A stretch of DNA of 64,000 nucleotides from an uncultured Pelagibacteraceae bacterium (lineage in GTDB: Bacteria; Pseudomonadota; Alphaproteobacteria; Pelagibacterales; Pelagibacteraceae): the NCBI GenBank assembly GCA_902581445.1, contig CACHOG010000001.1, positions 186,001 to 250,000 of the forward strand. Direction: 5' to 3'. Shown in pieces: positions 50,056 through 58,819 of the stretch (the stretch's first letter is position 1; each line of letters starts with the position of its first letter). The position numbers and the translations under genes are program-made. A model generated the notes under the pieces. That model saw nothing but the letters and a program-made list of their open reading frames with translations. It did not search any database and was not told the origin of the DNA.

Positions 50056-50536
50056 AACATTAATTTCATCGATAGTAATTTTATTATTATTGGTTAGCCA
50101 CTCTATGTCTGATAGCCACGATAAAGAGCAAAACATTATTGAGAAAGCTAAAAAAATTAATCAAGAAGTTAAAAAAGAACAAGCATTAAAAAGTGCAGAA
50201 GAACCATTACCGCTGAACGATCCTTTTGTAGGCGACTCTTCAATAAGTGGCAGAACAGAAGTTAAATTATTAGAAAACGATCAAACTAGTAGCGAGCCTA
50301 AATCAGGTGAGAGCTTGTACAATTACAAATTGGTAGGAGTTGTAGCTAGTGAAGCAGATAGCTTTGCAACACTTATAAACGCTGGTGGAGACACACTCAC
50401 ATTAAAACTTTTTGAAGAATTAAGTCCAGGAGTAAAGTTAGTTGCACTTAATAATAATGAGGCTGTATTTGAAAGAGATGAGGACTCATACTTAGTAATA
50501 AATTTTAAAAACCAGATTGTCGAGAGGGCAAGATAA
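50042..50536 (+). CDS. pilP: Type IV pilus protein PilP-like
   Basis: 164-aa periplasmic protein with an N-terminal signal or anchor (about residues 4-20), no lipobox cysteine, a charged linker, the PLNDPFVGD motif typical of PilP linkers (about 56-64) and a C-terminal beta-sandwich (YKLVGVVASEADSFATLINAGGDTLTLKLFEEL). It would connect PilN/PilO to the secretin. Classical PilP is a lipoprotein; this one lacks the lipid-attachment cysteine. Identity rests on both order and the domain pattern. Confidence 0.85.
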   Translation: MTFFKTLISSIVILLLLVSHSMSDSHDKEQNIIEKAKKINQEVKKEQALKSAEEPLPLNDPFVGDSSISGRTEVKLLENDQTSSEPKSGESLYNYKLVGVVASEADSFATLINAGGDTLTLKLFEELSPGVKLVALNNNEAVFERDEDSYLVINFKNQIVERAR

Positions 50537-50539
50537 AAA

Positions 50540-52123
50540 ATGAATAAATTAATTAACAAAACAATATTAATTTTATTTATCTCAATTATCGCCTTATCAG
50601 GTTGTCAAACCAATCAAAAAGATAAATTTAAATTTGGGAAAAAATATAAGCATAACACTCCTTTAATAAAAACTGATGTAAAAGAATTAGGAAAAAAAGA
50701 AATAGATCAAACTGTTGATATGGGACCAACTCCTGTTGAAGGCGATGTTATAAAGTTAAATAAAAGAAAAAAAATTTCCTCAGTTAAAGAAAAAAACTAT
50801 CTATTAATACCTGACGATTATGATCTTCTAAAACAAAATGTAACATTTAAGTTTCAAAATTTAGATTATAAAGAAGCAATGAACTTAATGGCTAAAATTG
50901 GTGATATAAATATTTTAGTTGGTGAAGATGTTGCTGGATCTGTAACAGCTGAGTTAGTCGAAGTTCCGTGGGATAAAGCGTTTAATGCTCTTTTAGATAT
51001 TAAAAGTTATGCAGCAGATATCGATGTTGCAAGTAATATAATTAGAGTTGCAACTCCTTCTACTTTAACCTCTCAAGAAAGCTACAAGTCAGCAAGAGCC
51101 TCTGCTGTTAAAAAGAAAATCGAAATAGAAGACTCTGTTGAACCTATAGTTTCGGAAATTTTTAGATTATATTATATCTCTCCAGCCGAAGCTAAAGCTA
51201 CAATATTAGAACTATTTACACAGACGGCTGGAACAGGAAGCTTTGTTCCGATCCAAGTGACTGAGGAAAGCACCACAAGATCAGTAATTGTCAGAGGAAA
51301 AGAAAAGGATTTAGATGTTGTAGATAAAGTAATTAGAGAAATTGACGTAAGAACAAAGCAAGTATTGATTGAAGCTTTTATAGTTGAGGCAACATCAACT
51401 TTTGAGAAAAGATTAGCTTCGAAACTTGGTGGAGCTTATACAAGAAAAAGTCTGAGAGCCGCAGGTACAGGAGGAGATGGACCGACTATAACTTCTGGTC
51501 CAAGCGGATCTGAAGGTGCAGATTTTACTGCAGATACAGCAGCAATCACAGGTGCAGGATCTTCAGGCGCTGATGGAATATTTAATTTTAATGCTTCTGG
51601 TACCATACCAGCTACCGCAGGTTTAGGTGTATTGAAAAAGACACCTGCTGGTATATTAAGAGTTCAGATAGAAGCTTTACAAGCAGAAGGACAAACAAAA
51701 ATTATTTCAAACCCTAAACTATTTTCCTTAAACAATCAGTCAGCATCTATAACTCAAGGTATTCAAATACAAGTACCAGGAAGCGGAGACAGCCCAGTCA
51801 CATTTAAAGACGCAGCTTTAAAAATGCAGGTAACTCCAAATATAATAGGAGATGGAAATGTTCTTTTAGATATCCAAGTAAATAATGATTCTCCAGTTGG
51901 ATCAGCAGGTAGCATAAATACTATGGAAATACAGACTAAATTGCTTATTGCTGATGGTGATATAGTTGTAATAGGTGGGATAAAGAAAAATGACATTTCA
52001 GATAACCTAGAAAGCGTGCCAGGTCTTAATAAGTTGCCGGTTGTAGGAAAAATGTTTTCAGGTAAAGGAAAAGTGGATAATATGTCTGAACTTTTGGTAT
52101 TTATAGCACCGAGAGTACTTTAA
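50540..52123 (+). CDS. pilQ: Type IV pilus secretin, PilQ/MshL-like lipoprotein
   Basis: 527-aa outer-membrane channel subunit. The leader ends in a lipobox (ALSGC, Cys at about residue 22), so it is predicted to be lipidated, as MshL is. An STN-like/N0 domain (about 95-175, FKFQNLDYKEAMNLMAKIGDINILVGED), an N1 domain (SEIFRLYYISPAEAKATILELF, IVRGKEKDLDVVDKVIREID) and the secretin domain (VLIEAFIVEATSTFEKRLASKLGG to the C-terminal ELLVFIAPRVL) follow. A Gly/Ala/Ser-rich insert (about 315-365) lies inside the secretin domain. No AMIN domains are seen, unlike Pseudomonas PilQ. Confidence 0.9.
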   Translation: MNKLINKTILILFISIIALSGCQTNQKDKFKFGKKYKHNTPLIKTDVKELGKKEIDQTVDMGPTPVEGDVIKLNKRKKISSVKEKNYLLIPDDYDLLKQNVTFKFQNLDYKEAMNLMAKIGDINILVGEDVAGSVTAELVEVPWDKAFNALLDIKSYAADIDVASNIIRVATPSTLTSQESYKSARASAVKKKIEIEDSVEPIVSEIFRLYYISPAEAKATILELFTQTAGTGSFVPIQVTEESTTRSVIVRGKEKDLDVVDKVIREIDVRTKQVLIEAFIVEATSTFEKRLASKLGGAYTRKSLRAAGTGGDGPTITSGPSGSEGADFTADTAAITGAGSSGADGIFNFNASGTIPATAGLGVLKKTPAGILRVQIEALQAEGQTKIISNPKLFSLNNQSASITQGIQIQVPGSGDSPVTFKDAALKMQVTPNIIGDGNVLLDIQVNNDSPVGSAGSINTMEIQTKLLIADGDIVVIGGIKKNDISDNLESVPGLNKLPVVGKMFSGKGKVDNMSELLVFIAPRVL

Positions 52124-52130
52124 AATTGTT

Positions 52131-53882
52131 ATGCTAAAAATAAGTAGAGAAAGCGAAATTAATTTAATTAACGTCTTAATTGATAATGACGTTATATCTG
52201 GCAAAGATTTAATAAGTATAAAAAAAAATAGTACTGAAGGTAATAAGTCACAAATTGAGGCTGTATTTGATTTAAAACTAACTGATGAAGATAAGATTTT
52301 ACAACTTTTAGTAAAAGAGCAAAATCTTGAAGTGGAAGATTTATCTAAAATTGAAATTTCAGATGATATTAAATCAGTACTGCCATCTAATTATATTAAA
52401 GTAAATTTTGTTGCACCTTTCAAGATAGATGGAAAAACACTTCATATAGCTATACCGGACAGTTCCAAACTTGGCTTAATGAGAAACCTTAAAGCAATAA
52501 CAAAAAAAAATATTGAATTGCATGGTGCTAAAATAACTCAAATTTCAGAATTTATAGAAAAATTAACTAGCGAAAGTGGCGAAGTTACAACGGCAACAAT
52601 TAGAGAAGAGAATAAAGAAAAGACAAAAACTTTTGACTCTGATTTAGGTGAAGCAGGAGAAGTTCTAGAAAAAGCACCAGAAGAAGATATAGAAGCAATT
52701 GAAAATGAATCTGAAGTTATTAAGTTTAGTACAGCAGTTGTTGCAGATGCAATCAAATCAGGCGTCAGTGATATTCACATAGAACCATATAGGTTTTCAT
52801 CTAGAGTTAGATATCGTTTGGATGGAATGCTTCAAGAACAAGAGCAGTATAGAAAATTTTTACATGATAACTATGGTGCAGTTGTTACAAGATTTAAGAT
52901 AATGGGCAAACTAGATATTGCTGAAAGAAGACTTCCCCAAGACGGAGCAATAAATTTCAAAATTGATGGAAAAGTTGTTGACCTTCGACTATCAATTTTA
53001 CCAACAGCAAACAATGAAAGAATTGTTATGCGGGTTCTAAACAAAGACGCAGGAGATATAACCTTAGAACAATTAAATTTTGATGATGCGGATTTAAAAA
53101 ATTTAAGAAAATCAATACATAGTACTCAAGGATTAATTCTAGTTACTGGACCAACTGGATCTGGTAAATCAACTACTTTGTATAGTATATTAAAAGAAGT
53201 TAGTAAGCCTCATCTTAATATTTTAACAGCTGAAGATCCTGTCGAATATGAACTTGATGGAGTTGGACAAGTTCAAATTAAGGATGATATAGGATTAACT
53301 TTTGCATCAGCACTAAGATCTTTTTTAAGGCAAGACCCTGAAATAATACTCGTCGGAGAGATGAGGGATAAAGAAACGGTTGATATTGGTTTGAAGGCTG
53401 CATTAACAGGGCACTTAGTATTTAGTACACTGCACACTAATGATGCACCAAGTACAATCACGAGATTACAAAACATGGGAACTCCAGATTATTTAATTAG
53501 CGCAGCTTGCCAATTAGTTTTAGCACAAAGACTTGCAAGAAGAACTTGCAAAGAATGTAGAGTACCAGACGAAGATGTAACACCAAAAGTTTTACAAGAT
53601 TTAGGATTTACAGCTGAACAAGCATCAAGAGCTAAAGCTTTCAAAGGAAAAGGTTGTCCTAAGTGTAAGGATACAGGTTATAAAGGTCGTCAAGGTATTT
53701 ATGAAATACTGGTTGTTTCAAAACCATTAAAAGAAGCAATATTAAGACAAGCAACAACTCCTGAACTTAGAGAAATTGCAATCAAAGAAGGCTTCCAAAC
53801 AATGCAAGATATGGGAAGAAGATTAATTTCTGCGGGAGATCTTAATTTTAGAGAGTACGAAAGAGTTCTCACTTCAGAATAA
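52131..53882 (+). CDS. pilB: Type IV pilus assembly (extension) ATPase PilB
   Basis: 583-aa GspE-family ATPase that powers pilus polymerisation. An N-terminal MshEN-like domain (about residues 1-145) is followed by the core: VSDIHIEPYRFSSRVRYRLDGM, Walker A TGPTGSGKST (about 338-347), Asp box TAEDPVEYELDGVGQ, Walker B DPEIILVGEMRD and His box TGHLVFSTLHTNDAPSTITRL. The tetracysteine zinc site (CKECRVPDED...CPKCKDTG) and GYKGRQGIYEIL near the C-terminus distinguish PilB from PilT. 7 nt after the secretin gene, 8 nt before pilC. Confidence 0.96.
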   Translation: MLKISRESEINLINVLIDNDVISGKDLISIKKNSTEGNKSQIEAVFDLKLTDEDKILQLLVKEQNLEVEDLSKIEISDDIKSVLPSNYIKVNFVAPFKIDGKTLHIAIPDSSKLGLMRNLKAITKKNIELHGAKITQISEFIEKLTSESGEVTTATIREENKEKTKTFDSDLGEAGEVLEKAPEEDIEAIENESEVIKFSTAVVADAIKSGVSDIHIEPYRFSSRVRYRLDGMLQEQEQYRKFLHDNYGAVVTRFKIMGKLDIAERRLPQDGAINFKIDGKVVDLRLSILPTANNERIVMRVLNKDAGDITLEQLNFDDADLKNLRKSIHSTQGLILVTGPTGSGKSTTLYSILKEVSKPHLNILTAEDPVEYELDGVGQVQIKDDIGLTFASALRSFLRQDPEIILVGEMRDKETVDIGLKAALTGHLVFSTLHTNDAPSTITRLQNMGTPDYLISAACQLVLAQRLARRTCKECRVPDEDVTPKVLQDLGFTAEQASRAKAFKGKGCPKCKDTGYKGRQGIYEILVVSKPLKEAILRQATTPELREIAIKEGFQTMQDMGRRLISAGDLNFREYERVLTSE

Positions 53883-53890
53883 AAAATTTT

Positions 53891-55138
53891 ATGGAAATTT
53901 ATAATTATAAAGGTATTTCGGATGGTAAATACGTAGAAGGTGATATTGAGGCTCTTAATCTCGATGAAGCATCTCATAAACTTAAAGAGCAAAAAGTCAT
54001 TATTACCAATCTTATAAAAGGCAAGAAGAAAAAAACTGAAAAATCAGGGGAAAAGAAAAAAGGCTTTTCGTTATCATTTTTAGGCAAAAGTAAGAAAATT
54101 AAAGTTGAAGAAATTCTTATATTTACAAAACAATTTGCAACAATGGTAAAGGCTGGACTACCAATTCTTCAGGTTTTAGCAATGTTAAGAGATCAGCTTG
54201 AAGGTCCAGCAATAAAAGAAGTTATAGAGGATATTAGGAAAAGTTTAGAAGGTGGAGTTACTTTATCAAAATGCTTTGAAAAGTACCCACAACATTTTGA
54301 CAACGTTTATGTAAACCTAATTAAAGCAGGTGAGGCTAGTGGTAAATTGGATGTCTTTTTATTCAAAGTACTAGATGCAATAGAAAAAAAAGAGAAAATT
54401 AAAAAGAAAATCAAAGGTGCATTGATGTATCCTAGTATAATGTTCACAGTTGCAATTACTGTAACAGCATTCATGTTGATTAAAGTCGTTCCAATATTTG
54501 CAGAAATGTATTCTGGAATGGGATTAGAATTACCTGCTGCAACAGCAACGATTATGGGTATGAGTGATTTTTTAAGAGGTGCAGGCGGTAAAGTAATATT
54601 TTTTGGCGGTATTGCTTTTTACTTTGGATTTAATTTTGCAACGAAAAAAAATGCAGCTATTAAATATAGATGGCACAAACAAGTTTTAAAGTTACCATTA
54701 TTTGGTGAAATGATATTAAAATCAATGCTGGCAAGAGTTTCATTAATTCTTGGAAATTTAAGTGCAGCTGGTGTTAATTTATTGGAAAGTTTAGAAATTG
54801 CAAAATCGGTAAGTAACAATGTTGTTGTACTTGAAGCTCTTGAAAATGTTAAAAAAGGAGTTTTCTCGGGAGATACTTTAACAAAATTATTTTTAAAAGA
54901 ACCTCTCTTTCCACCAACTTTCAGTCAATTAATTTCTGTAGGTGAACAAACAGGACAACTCGATGAAATGTTTAATTCAGTTGCAAAATATTATGAGGAA
55001 GAATTTGACCAAACGGTAGATAATATGTCTGCATTAATTGAACCTATAATGATTGTATTTATGGGAGTTATGATTGGTGGTTTAATGATAGCTATGTATT
55101 CACCAATATTTAACGTTGGTGCTTTGATGGGAGGTTAA
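53891..55138 (+). CDS. pilC: Type IV pilus inner-membrane platform protein PilC
   Basis: 415-aa GspF-family polytopic protein that couples PilB/PilT to pilin insertion. N-terminal domain (YNYKGISDGKYVEGDIEALN), a Lys-rich loop, then the first GspF repeat (EEILIFTKQFATMVKAGLPILQVLAML, YVNLIKAGEASGKLD) and the second (ARVSLILGNLSAAGVNLLESLEIAK, FSQLISVGEQTGQLDEMFN) with about three membrane helices (about residues 190-212, 235-255, 385-410). Ends the pilMN-pilC run; the signalling genes that follow are on the other strand. Confidence 0.96.
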   Translation: MEIYNYKGISDGKYVEGDIEALNLDEASHKLKEQKVIITNLIKGKKKKTEKSGEKKKGFSLSFLGKSKKIKVEEILIFTKQFATMVKAGLPILQVLAMLRDQLEGPAIKEVIEDIRKSLEGGVTLSKCFEKYPQHFDNVYVNLIKAGEASGKLDVFLFKVLDAIEKKEKIKKKIKGALMYPSIMFTVAITVTAFMLIKVVPIFAEMYSGMGLELPAATATIMGMSDFLRGAGGKVIFFGGIAFYFGFNFATKKNAAIKYRWHKQVLKLPLFGEMILKSMLARVSLILGNLSAAGVNLLESLEIAKSVSNNVVVLEALENVKKGVFSGDTLTKLFLKEPLFPPTFSQLISVGEQTGQLDEMFNSVAKYYEEEFDQTVDNMSALIEPIMIVFMGVMIGGLMIAMYSPIFNVGALMGG

Positions 55139-55141
55139 ATT

Positions 55142-55573
55142 TTATAATTGTTTAGTGAGAACTAAATGATTAATCCAAGGTTTTTTCCCATCCTTAAATT
55201 CCACAGCATCCATTATTTCTTGAATAAAAAAAGTTCCAAGTCCACCTGGTTTCACATTATCAATTTCTCTATGCTTTACTTTTTTTGGATCAACAGGTGT
55301 TCCTCTATCGTAAAAAGCTATTTGGAGTTTGTTGTTTTCACAACTTATTTGAACAACCATTAACTCAGTTGGACTTGCGGAATTTTTAAATGCATGTTTA
55401 ACAATATTTTGTGCAGCTTCTGCAATAGCTAAAACTAATTCTTCTTTTAGATCTTCTTGGATATGAAGTTTTTCAAATACTTCTCTACAAAAAACTCTAA
55501 CATCTTTTAGGCTAGATGAATTTACCAAAAATGCTTTTTTTTCAATGTGATCTTGGTGAGCGATTTCACTCAT
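55142..55573 (-). CDS. RsbW-type serine kinase/anti-sigma-like ATPase
   Basis: 143-aa GHKL ATPase of the RsbW/SpoIIAB type. N box LAIAEAAQNIVKHAF (about residues 48-62), the D-x-G motif in YDRGTPVDPKKV (about 92-103), and the G box GGLGTFFIQEIMD (about 115-127) are present. It would phosphorylate the STAS proteins encoded 4 nt upstream and bind an effector when they are phosphorylated. No sigma factor is adjacent, and to my knowledge SAR11 has few sigma factors, so the controlled partner is unknown; pilus function is a reasonable guess from location. Confidence 0.88.
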   Translation of the reverse strand: MSEIAHQDHIEKKAFLVNSSSLKDVRVFCREVFEKLHIQEDLKEELVLAIAEAAQNIVKHAFKNSASPTELMVVQISCENNKLQIAFYDRGTPVDPKKVKHREIDNVKPGGLGTFFIQEIMDAVEFKDGKKPWINHLVLTKQL

Positions 55574-55577
55574 GAAT

Positions 55578-55877
55578 TTATTCCAAATTTAATATTTGTT
55601 CTAATTTTGCCATCATAATAACTTTTAGAACTGACTTACTTACATCCTTAATAATAACTTTAGTATTTTTCTCAAGTGCTCTTTGATGACTTTCTATTAA
55701 TACTGATATTCCGGAAGAGTCCATATATTGAACTTGACTTAAATTTAAATGAACTTCTTTACCACTATCAATAACTGGAAAAATTACCTCTTTAGCTTTT
55801 TCTGTTACATCCATATCTATTTCTCCATCTAGATGTACAGTGCTTATATTTCCCTCCTCAGTAACTTTATAACTCAT
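55578..55877 (-). CDS. STAS-domain anti-anti-sigma-type antagonist 2
   Basis: 99-aa single STAS domain (SpoIIAA/RsbV-like). The phosphorylatable serine is in VQYMDSSGISVLIES (about residues 47-61). It is clearly a tandem duplicate of the next gene upstream (shared VHLxGEIDMDVxxKA, YMDSSGISVLIE). The C-terminal helix is longer here (AKLEQILNLE). Overlaps the upstream STAS gene by 4 nt. Confidence 0.92.
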   Translation of the reverse strand: MSYKVTEEGNISTVHLDGEIDMDVTEKAKEVIFPVIDSGKEVHLNLSQVQYMDSSGISVLIESHQRALEKNTKVIIKDVSKSVLKVIMMAKLEQILNLE

Positions 55878-56158
55878 AAAAATTTCCTCGCCATTGATAA
55901 AACTTTTTCTACAGGTTTACTTACCTCTATTAATTCAAATTTTGTACTTTTTTTTTCAGCAAGTTGTTTACCTTCAATGAGTACTGAAATACCAGAGGAA
56001 TCCATATAATCTACTTTGCTTAAATTTACTTGAACACTTTTTCCACTCTCAATTAATGGTAAAATAGTTTGTCTTGCTTTATCTGCAACATCCATGTCAA
56101 TTTCACCATTTAGGTGGACAATGCTTACGTTATTTAGTTCCTCTACTTTATATGTCAT
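55874..56158 (-). CDS. STAS-domain anti-anti-sigma-type antagonist 1
   Basis: 94-aa single STAS domain; phosphosite region VDYMDSSGISVLIEG (about residues 47-61). First gene of the three-gene signalling operon (STAS, STAS, kinase). It ends a few residues earlier than its paralogue (SMARKFL). Two antagonists for two PP2C phosphatases (44803 and 60252) would allow two inputs to be merged on a single kinase. Diverges from the pilin gene at 56279. Confidence 0.92.
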   Translation of the reverse strand: MTYKVEELNNVSIVHLNGEIDMDVADKARQTILPLIESGKSVQVNLSKVDYMDSSGISVLIEGKQLAEKKSTKFELIEVSKPVEKVLSMARKFL

Positions 56159-56212
56159 AATTTACAAATTTTGCCCAATTTGAGCATAATTCTTTCATTT
56201 TATACACCTTTT

Positions 56213-56241
56213 TTGATATTTACATAATCAAAATTTATTAT
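56213..56241 (+). promoter_or_regulatory. Sigma-70-type promoter of the major pilin gene
   Basis: TTGATA (56213-56218) and TATTAT (56236-56241) are separated by 17 bp. Initiation about 30 nt upstream of the pilin ATG would leave a short leader with AGAGG (56269-56273) 5 nt before the start. No sigma-54 -24/-12 element, the usual pilA promoter in other proteobacteria, is present. Confidence 0.6.
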
Positions 56242-56278
56242 TAATGTTTCTTAATAAAAATTTATAAAAGAGGTTTTA

Positions 56279-56791
56279 ATGAAAAAAAATAACAAAGGTT
56301 TTACTCTTATTGAGCTACTGGTTGTTGTAGCGATTATAGGAATTTTAGCTGCTGTTGGTGTTGTTGCCTACAATGGTTACATATCTTCAGCTAAGAAAAA
56401 TGCGGTAAAGTCTATTCATAACAATGTTATGAAATACATTGCATCAGAGTACACAAAATGCTCGATTAATGATGGCGATACTATAATGAAAAAAGGTGGT
56501 TCAGGTGGTTTAGCCTGTAAAACAGGAACACAGTATTTAGCTGCGAGTGATATTACAGCCCACTTAGAAAGTACATCCTCTTCACCAATCGAAGACAAAA
56601 ATCCGTACGATTCAGGATCACTTGCTGTGGATGAAGGAACTGGTGATACTTACTCTTCTGGAACTGTTACTATATCACCAACAAGTGATAGCTTAATAAC
56701 TATTACAACATGTTTTGGAAATGGTAAGACTGATGAGCCATGTACTGCAGATGGTGATTTTGTTTTAAAGAATACAGTAACTGTTGAATAA
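56279..56791 (+). CDS. pilA: Major type IV pilin candidate (PilA-like)
   Basis: 170-aa type IVa prepilin: short leader MKKNNKG, then FTLIELLVVVAIIGILAAVGVVAYNGYISSAKKNAV, with Glu +5 and the typical hydrophobic assembly helix. The globular part has four cysteines (KCSIND, LACKTG, TTCFGN, EPCTAD), probably a disulfide-bonded loop plus the C-terminal D-region. Good promoter and ribosome site suggest high expression. It overlaps the second pilin gene by 8 nt and is followed at once by a terminator hairpin, fitting an abundant product. Confidence 0.93.
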   Translation: MKKNNKGFTLIELLVVVAIIGILAAVGVVAYNGYISSAKKNAVKSIHNNVMKYIASEYTKCSINDGDTIMKKGGSGGLACKTGTQYLAASDITAHLESTSSSPIEDKNPYDSGSLAVDEGTGDTYSSGTVTISPTSDSLITITTCFGNGKTDEPCTADGDFVLKNTVTVE

Positions 56792-57245
56792 TAATCTAAA
56801 TTGTTTTTATAAAAGCCCGGGTAAAAGCCCGGGCTTTTCACTTATAGAGCTACTGGTCGTAGTTGCTATTATTGGAATCTTAGCATCTGCTAGTGTACTA
56901 ACTTATAACGGTTATTTAAATTCTTCGAAAAAAACTACAATGAAAAGTTTAATGCAAGCTGTTGCTCTCGCAGAGGCAGAATGGTATGCAGAGACTGGTT
57001 CGTACTTAACTAATTCAGAAGACGAAACTTGTAATCCTAGTGAGACCACAGTTGCAGCATTGAATGACTCACTTTTTGATGATGAAGATGTAGTGCCTGA
57101 CGATTTAGGATGGACACTTTGTGTTGCTTCAGCTGGTAGCGGAGGATCATTTCAAATTTTCGCTGAAAAAACAGGTGGTGGCGCTGAAGATGTAATGTGT
57201 CTTAACAGAAATGGCTCAATACGTGAGGGTGGTGATTGTAGTTAA
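56784..57245 (+). CDS. Second type IV pilin
   Basis: 153-aa prepilin read from the TTG at 56784, which overlaps the stop of the first pilin gene. The 17-residue leader contains a duplicated KSPG and is cleaved before FSLIELLVVVAIIGILASASVLTYNGYLNSSKK (Gly -1, Glu +5). The first 30 mature residues are close to the major pilin; the globular part differs (cysteines in DETCNPS, TLCVAS, VMCLNR, GDCS). No other in-frame start exists between the TTG and the cleavage site. The leader is encoded by the terminator hairpin at 56811-56838, so its expression is probably low or conditional. Confidence 0.85.
   Translation: MNNNLNCFYKSPGKSPGFSLIELLVVVAIIGILASASVLTYNGYLNSSKKTTMKSLMQAVALAEAEWYAETGSYLTNSEDETCNPSETTVAALNDSLFDDEDVVPDDLGWTLCVASAGSGGSFQIFAEKTGGGAEDVMCLNRNGSIREGGDCS
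56811..56838 (+). terminator. GC-rich hairpin inside the second pilin leader
   Basis: AAAAGCCCGGG (56811-56821) pairs with CCCGGGCTTTT (56828-56838), an 11-bp stem with a 6-nt loop and a short T-tract. It is by far the most GC-rich hairpin seen in the window. It lies 20 nt after the first pilin stop and looks like an intrinsic terminator, yet it also encodes KSPGKSPGF of the next prepilin. With only four T residues, partial readthrough is likely. Confidence 0.75.
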
Positions 57246-57373
57246 TATTAAACGATCAATAAATATTAGATTATCTAGCTAAACTCTCCATTTATCTTAG
57301 ACATTTGAAGAAAAAAATTAATTGAAATTTTCATTTATTAAAATATTCTCTGTTGAATTTTGAGTTAGGGAAC

Positions 57374-58672
57374 ATGTACAATATTAAAAAAATATCAGTA
57401 ATTTTATTCATTACTTTTTTATTTTTCACGAAAGCTATTTCATCTGAAAAAAATATCACTTACATGCAAATATTGCAAAAACCTAATGATTTAGAATTAA
57501 ATATAAAGTACGCGCAGCAACAGGGAAAGATGGGTAACTTCAAACAAACTATTTCAACATTGGAAAGATTAAATATGGTTTATCCAGATAATATTGAAAT
57601 TAAAATGTATTTACTTTCTGTTCTTGTTCAAGCAGACTCGCCAGATAAAGCATTAATAGTTATAGATGAAATTAAAAGCAACGAAGATGCAACTGAGGAA
57701 GATTTGTTAACAGTTGCAGAAATAGAGCAAGAGCTAGAGGATAGAGCAAGACCTAAATTATGGAATTTTGTTGCAGGGGTGAATTGGGGTCTTTCTCAAA
57801 GTAATAATGTTAATAGTGTATCGACAACAAGATTACAAATGAGTTCGGATGCACTTGATGTCTTTACCACGCCAATGCATGATAGAACTTACAGTGCGAG
57901 TACTGATATTTCTGCAGTAAGACAGATTGGCGAAAGTTCGTCTTTTTTACTTAGTGCAAGTGTCTCAGACTCTAGACAAGTAATAGAAACAGGCGACGAT
58001 GTTGAAGGTTATACACTTACATCTGCATACGATACTCAAATAGGAAATCAGGGAATATCAATATTTGGAATGTTAAGCAAATCTGATTATATAGATGATG
58101 CCGATAGTTTTTCAACAATGGCAGGATTATCTGGTTTTTTTCCAAGTGGTGATAGGAGCACTTATAGTTACTCATACACACTTTCCGATTCAAAAGGAAA
58201 CCATAATTCATCTGACACTACAGCAAATGAATCAAATGCCATAGGGCACAGCGTTACTATAGGACATGATTATTTACTTTCTGAAATTATTTCAACAAGT
58301 ATAGGTTCGGGATATAGCATATCTGAAAATAAAGTTGGCGCTAATGACTACGAAACCTTTGATTTAAATTTTAGAGTCAATTTTAACTTGCCCTATGCTT
58401 ATATTTCAGTTGGAGATGCCCTTTCTTTCAATGAATATTTTGAATTTGACTCTAGTAATAATTCAGCTTTAATTAGATCAGATGTAGCAAATACATTCGA
58501 TGTAATTGTTTTAAAACCTCTAGGAGATTTTTTTCCATTCTTGGATCCTAATAAATTAATAAATTTGTCTTTTTCATATGATAAGACAATTTCCGAAGCT
58601 AATATTATAAATTATGATTATGTTGCAGAATCTTTTGGCTTTGGTATCTCGAGATCATTCAATTTAAGATAA
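57374..58672 (+). CDS. TPR-containing outer-membrane beta-barrel protein
   Basis: 432-aa secreted protein. The ATG at 57374, preceded by AGGGA, opens a signal peptide (to about residue 23, ISS). About 30-125 is TPR-like (LELNIKYAQQQGKMGNFKQTISTLERLNMVYPDNIEIKMYLLSVLVQADSPDKALIVIDEI). After RARPKLWNFVAGVNWGLSQSNNVNS the remainder alternates short amphipathic strands and ends in aromatic/positive GISRSFNLR, consistent with a beta-barrel. The layout resembles Slam/DUF560-type TPR-barrel translocons, but I cannot confirm the family. It precedes the FecR and CHASE2 genes, a combination seen in other genomes. Confidence 0.65.
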   Translation: MYNIKKISVILFITFLFFTKAISSEKNITYMQILQKPNDLELNIKYAQQQGKMGNFKQTISTLERLNMVYPDNIEIKMYLLSVLVQADSPDKALIVIDEIKSNEDATEEDLLTVAEIEQELEDRARPKLWNFVAGVNWGLSQSNNVNSVSTTRLQMSSDALDVFTTPMHDRTYSASTDISAVRQIGESSSFLLSASVSDSRQVIETGDDVEGYTLTSAYDTQIGNQGISIFGMLSKSDYIDDADSFSTMAGLSGFFPSGDRSTYSYSYTLSDSKGNHNSSDTTANESNAIGHSVTIGHDYLLSEIISTSIGSGYSISENKVGANDYETFDLNFRVNFNLPYAYISVGDALSFNEYFEFDSSNNSALIRSDVANTFDVIVLKPLGDFFPFLDPNKLINLSFSYDKTISEANIINYDYVAESFGFGISRSFNLR

Positions 58673-58819
58673 TATATAAAGAGGCAACAATTAAATTTTT
58701 TTGTATATTTAAAAAAGGTGGTTTATTAGGGATTTTTACACAAAACATAGGTTGAAAAAACTCAAAGTGAGTAAAATATATGTTTTTTGTATTCAAAAAA
58801 TTGATATAAAATCATTTAT

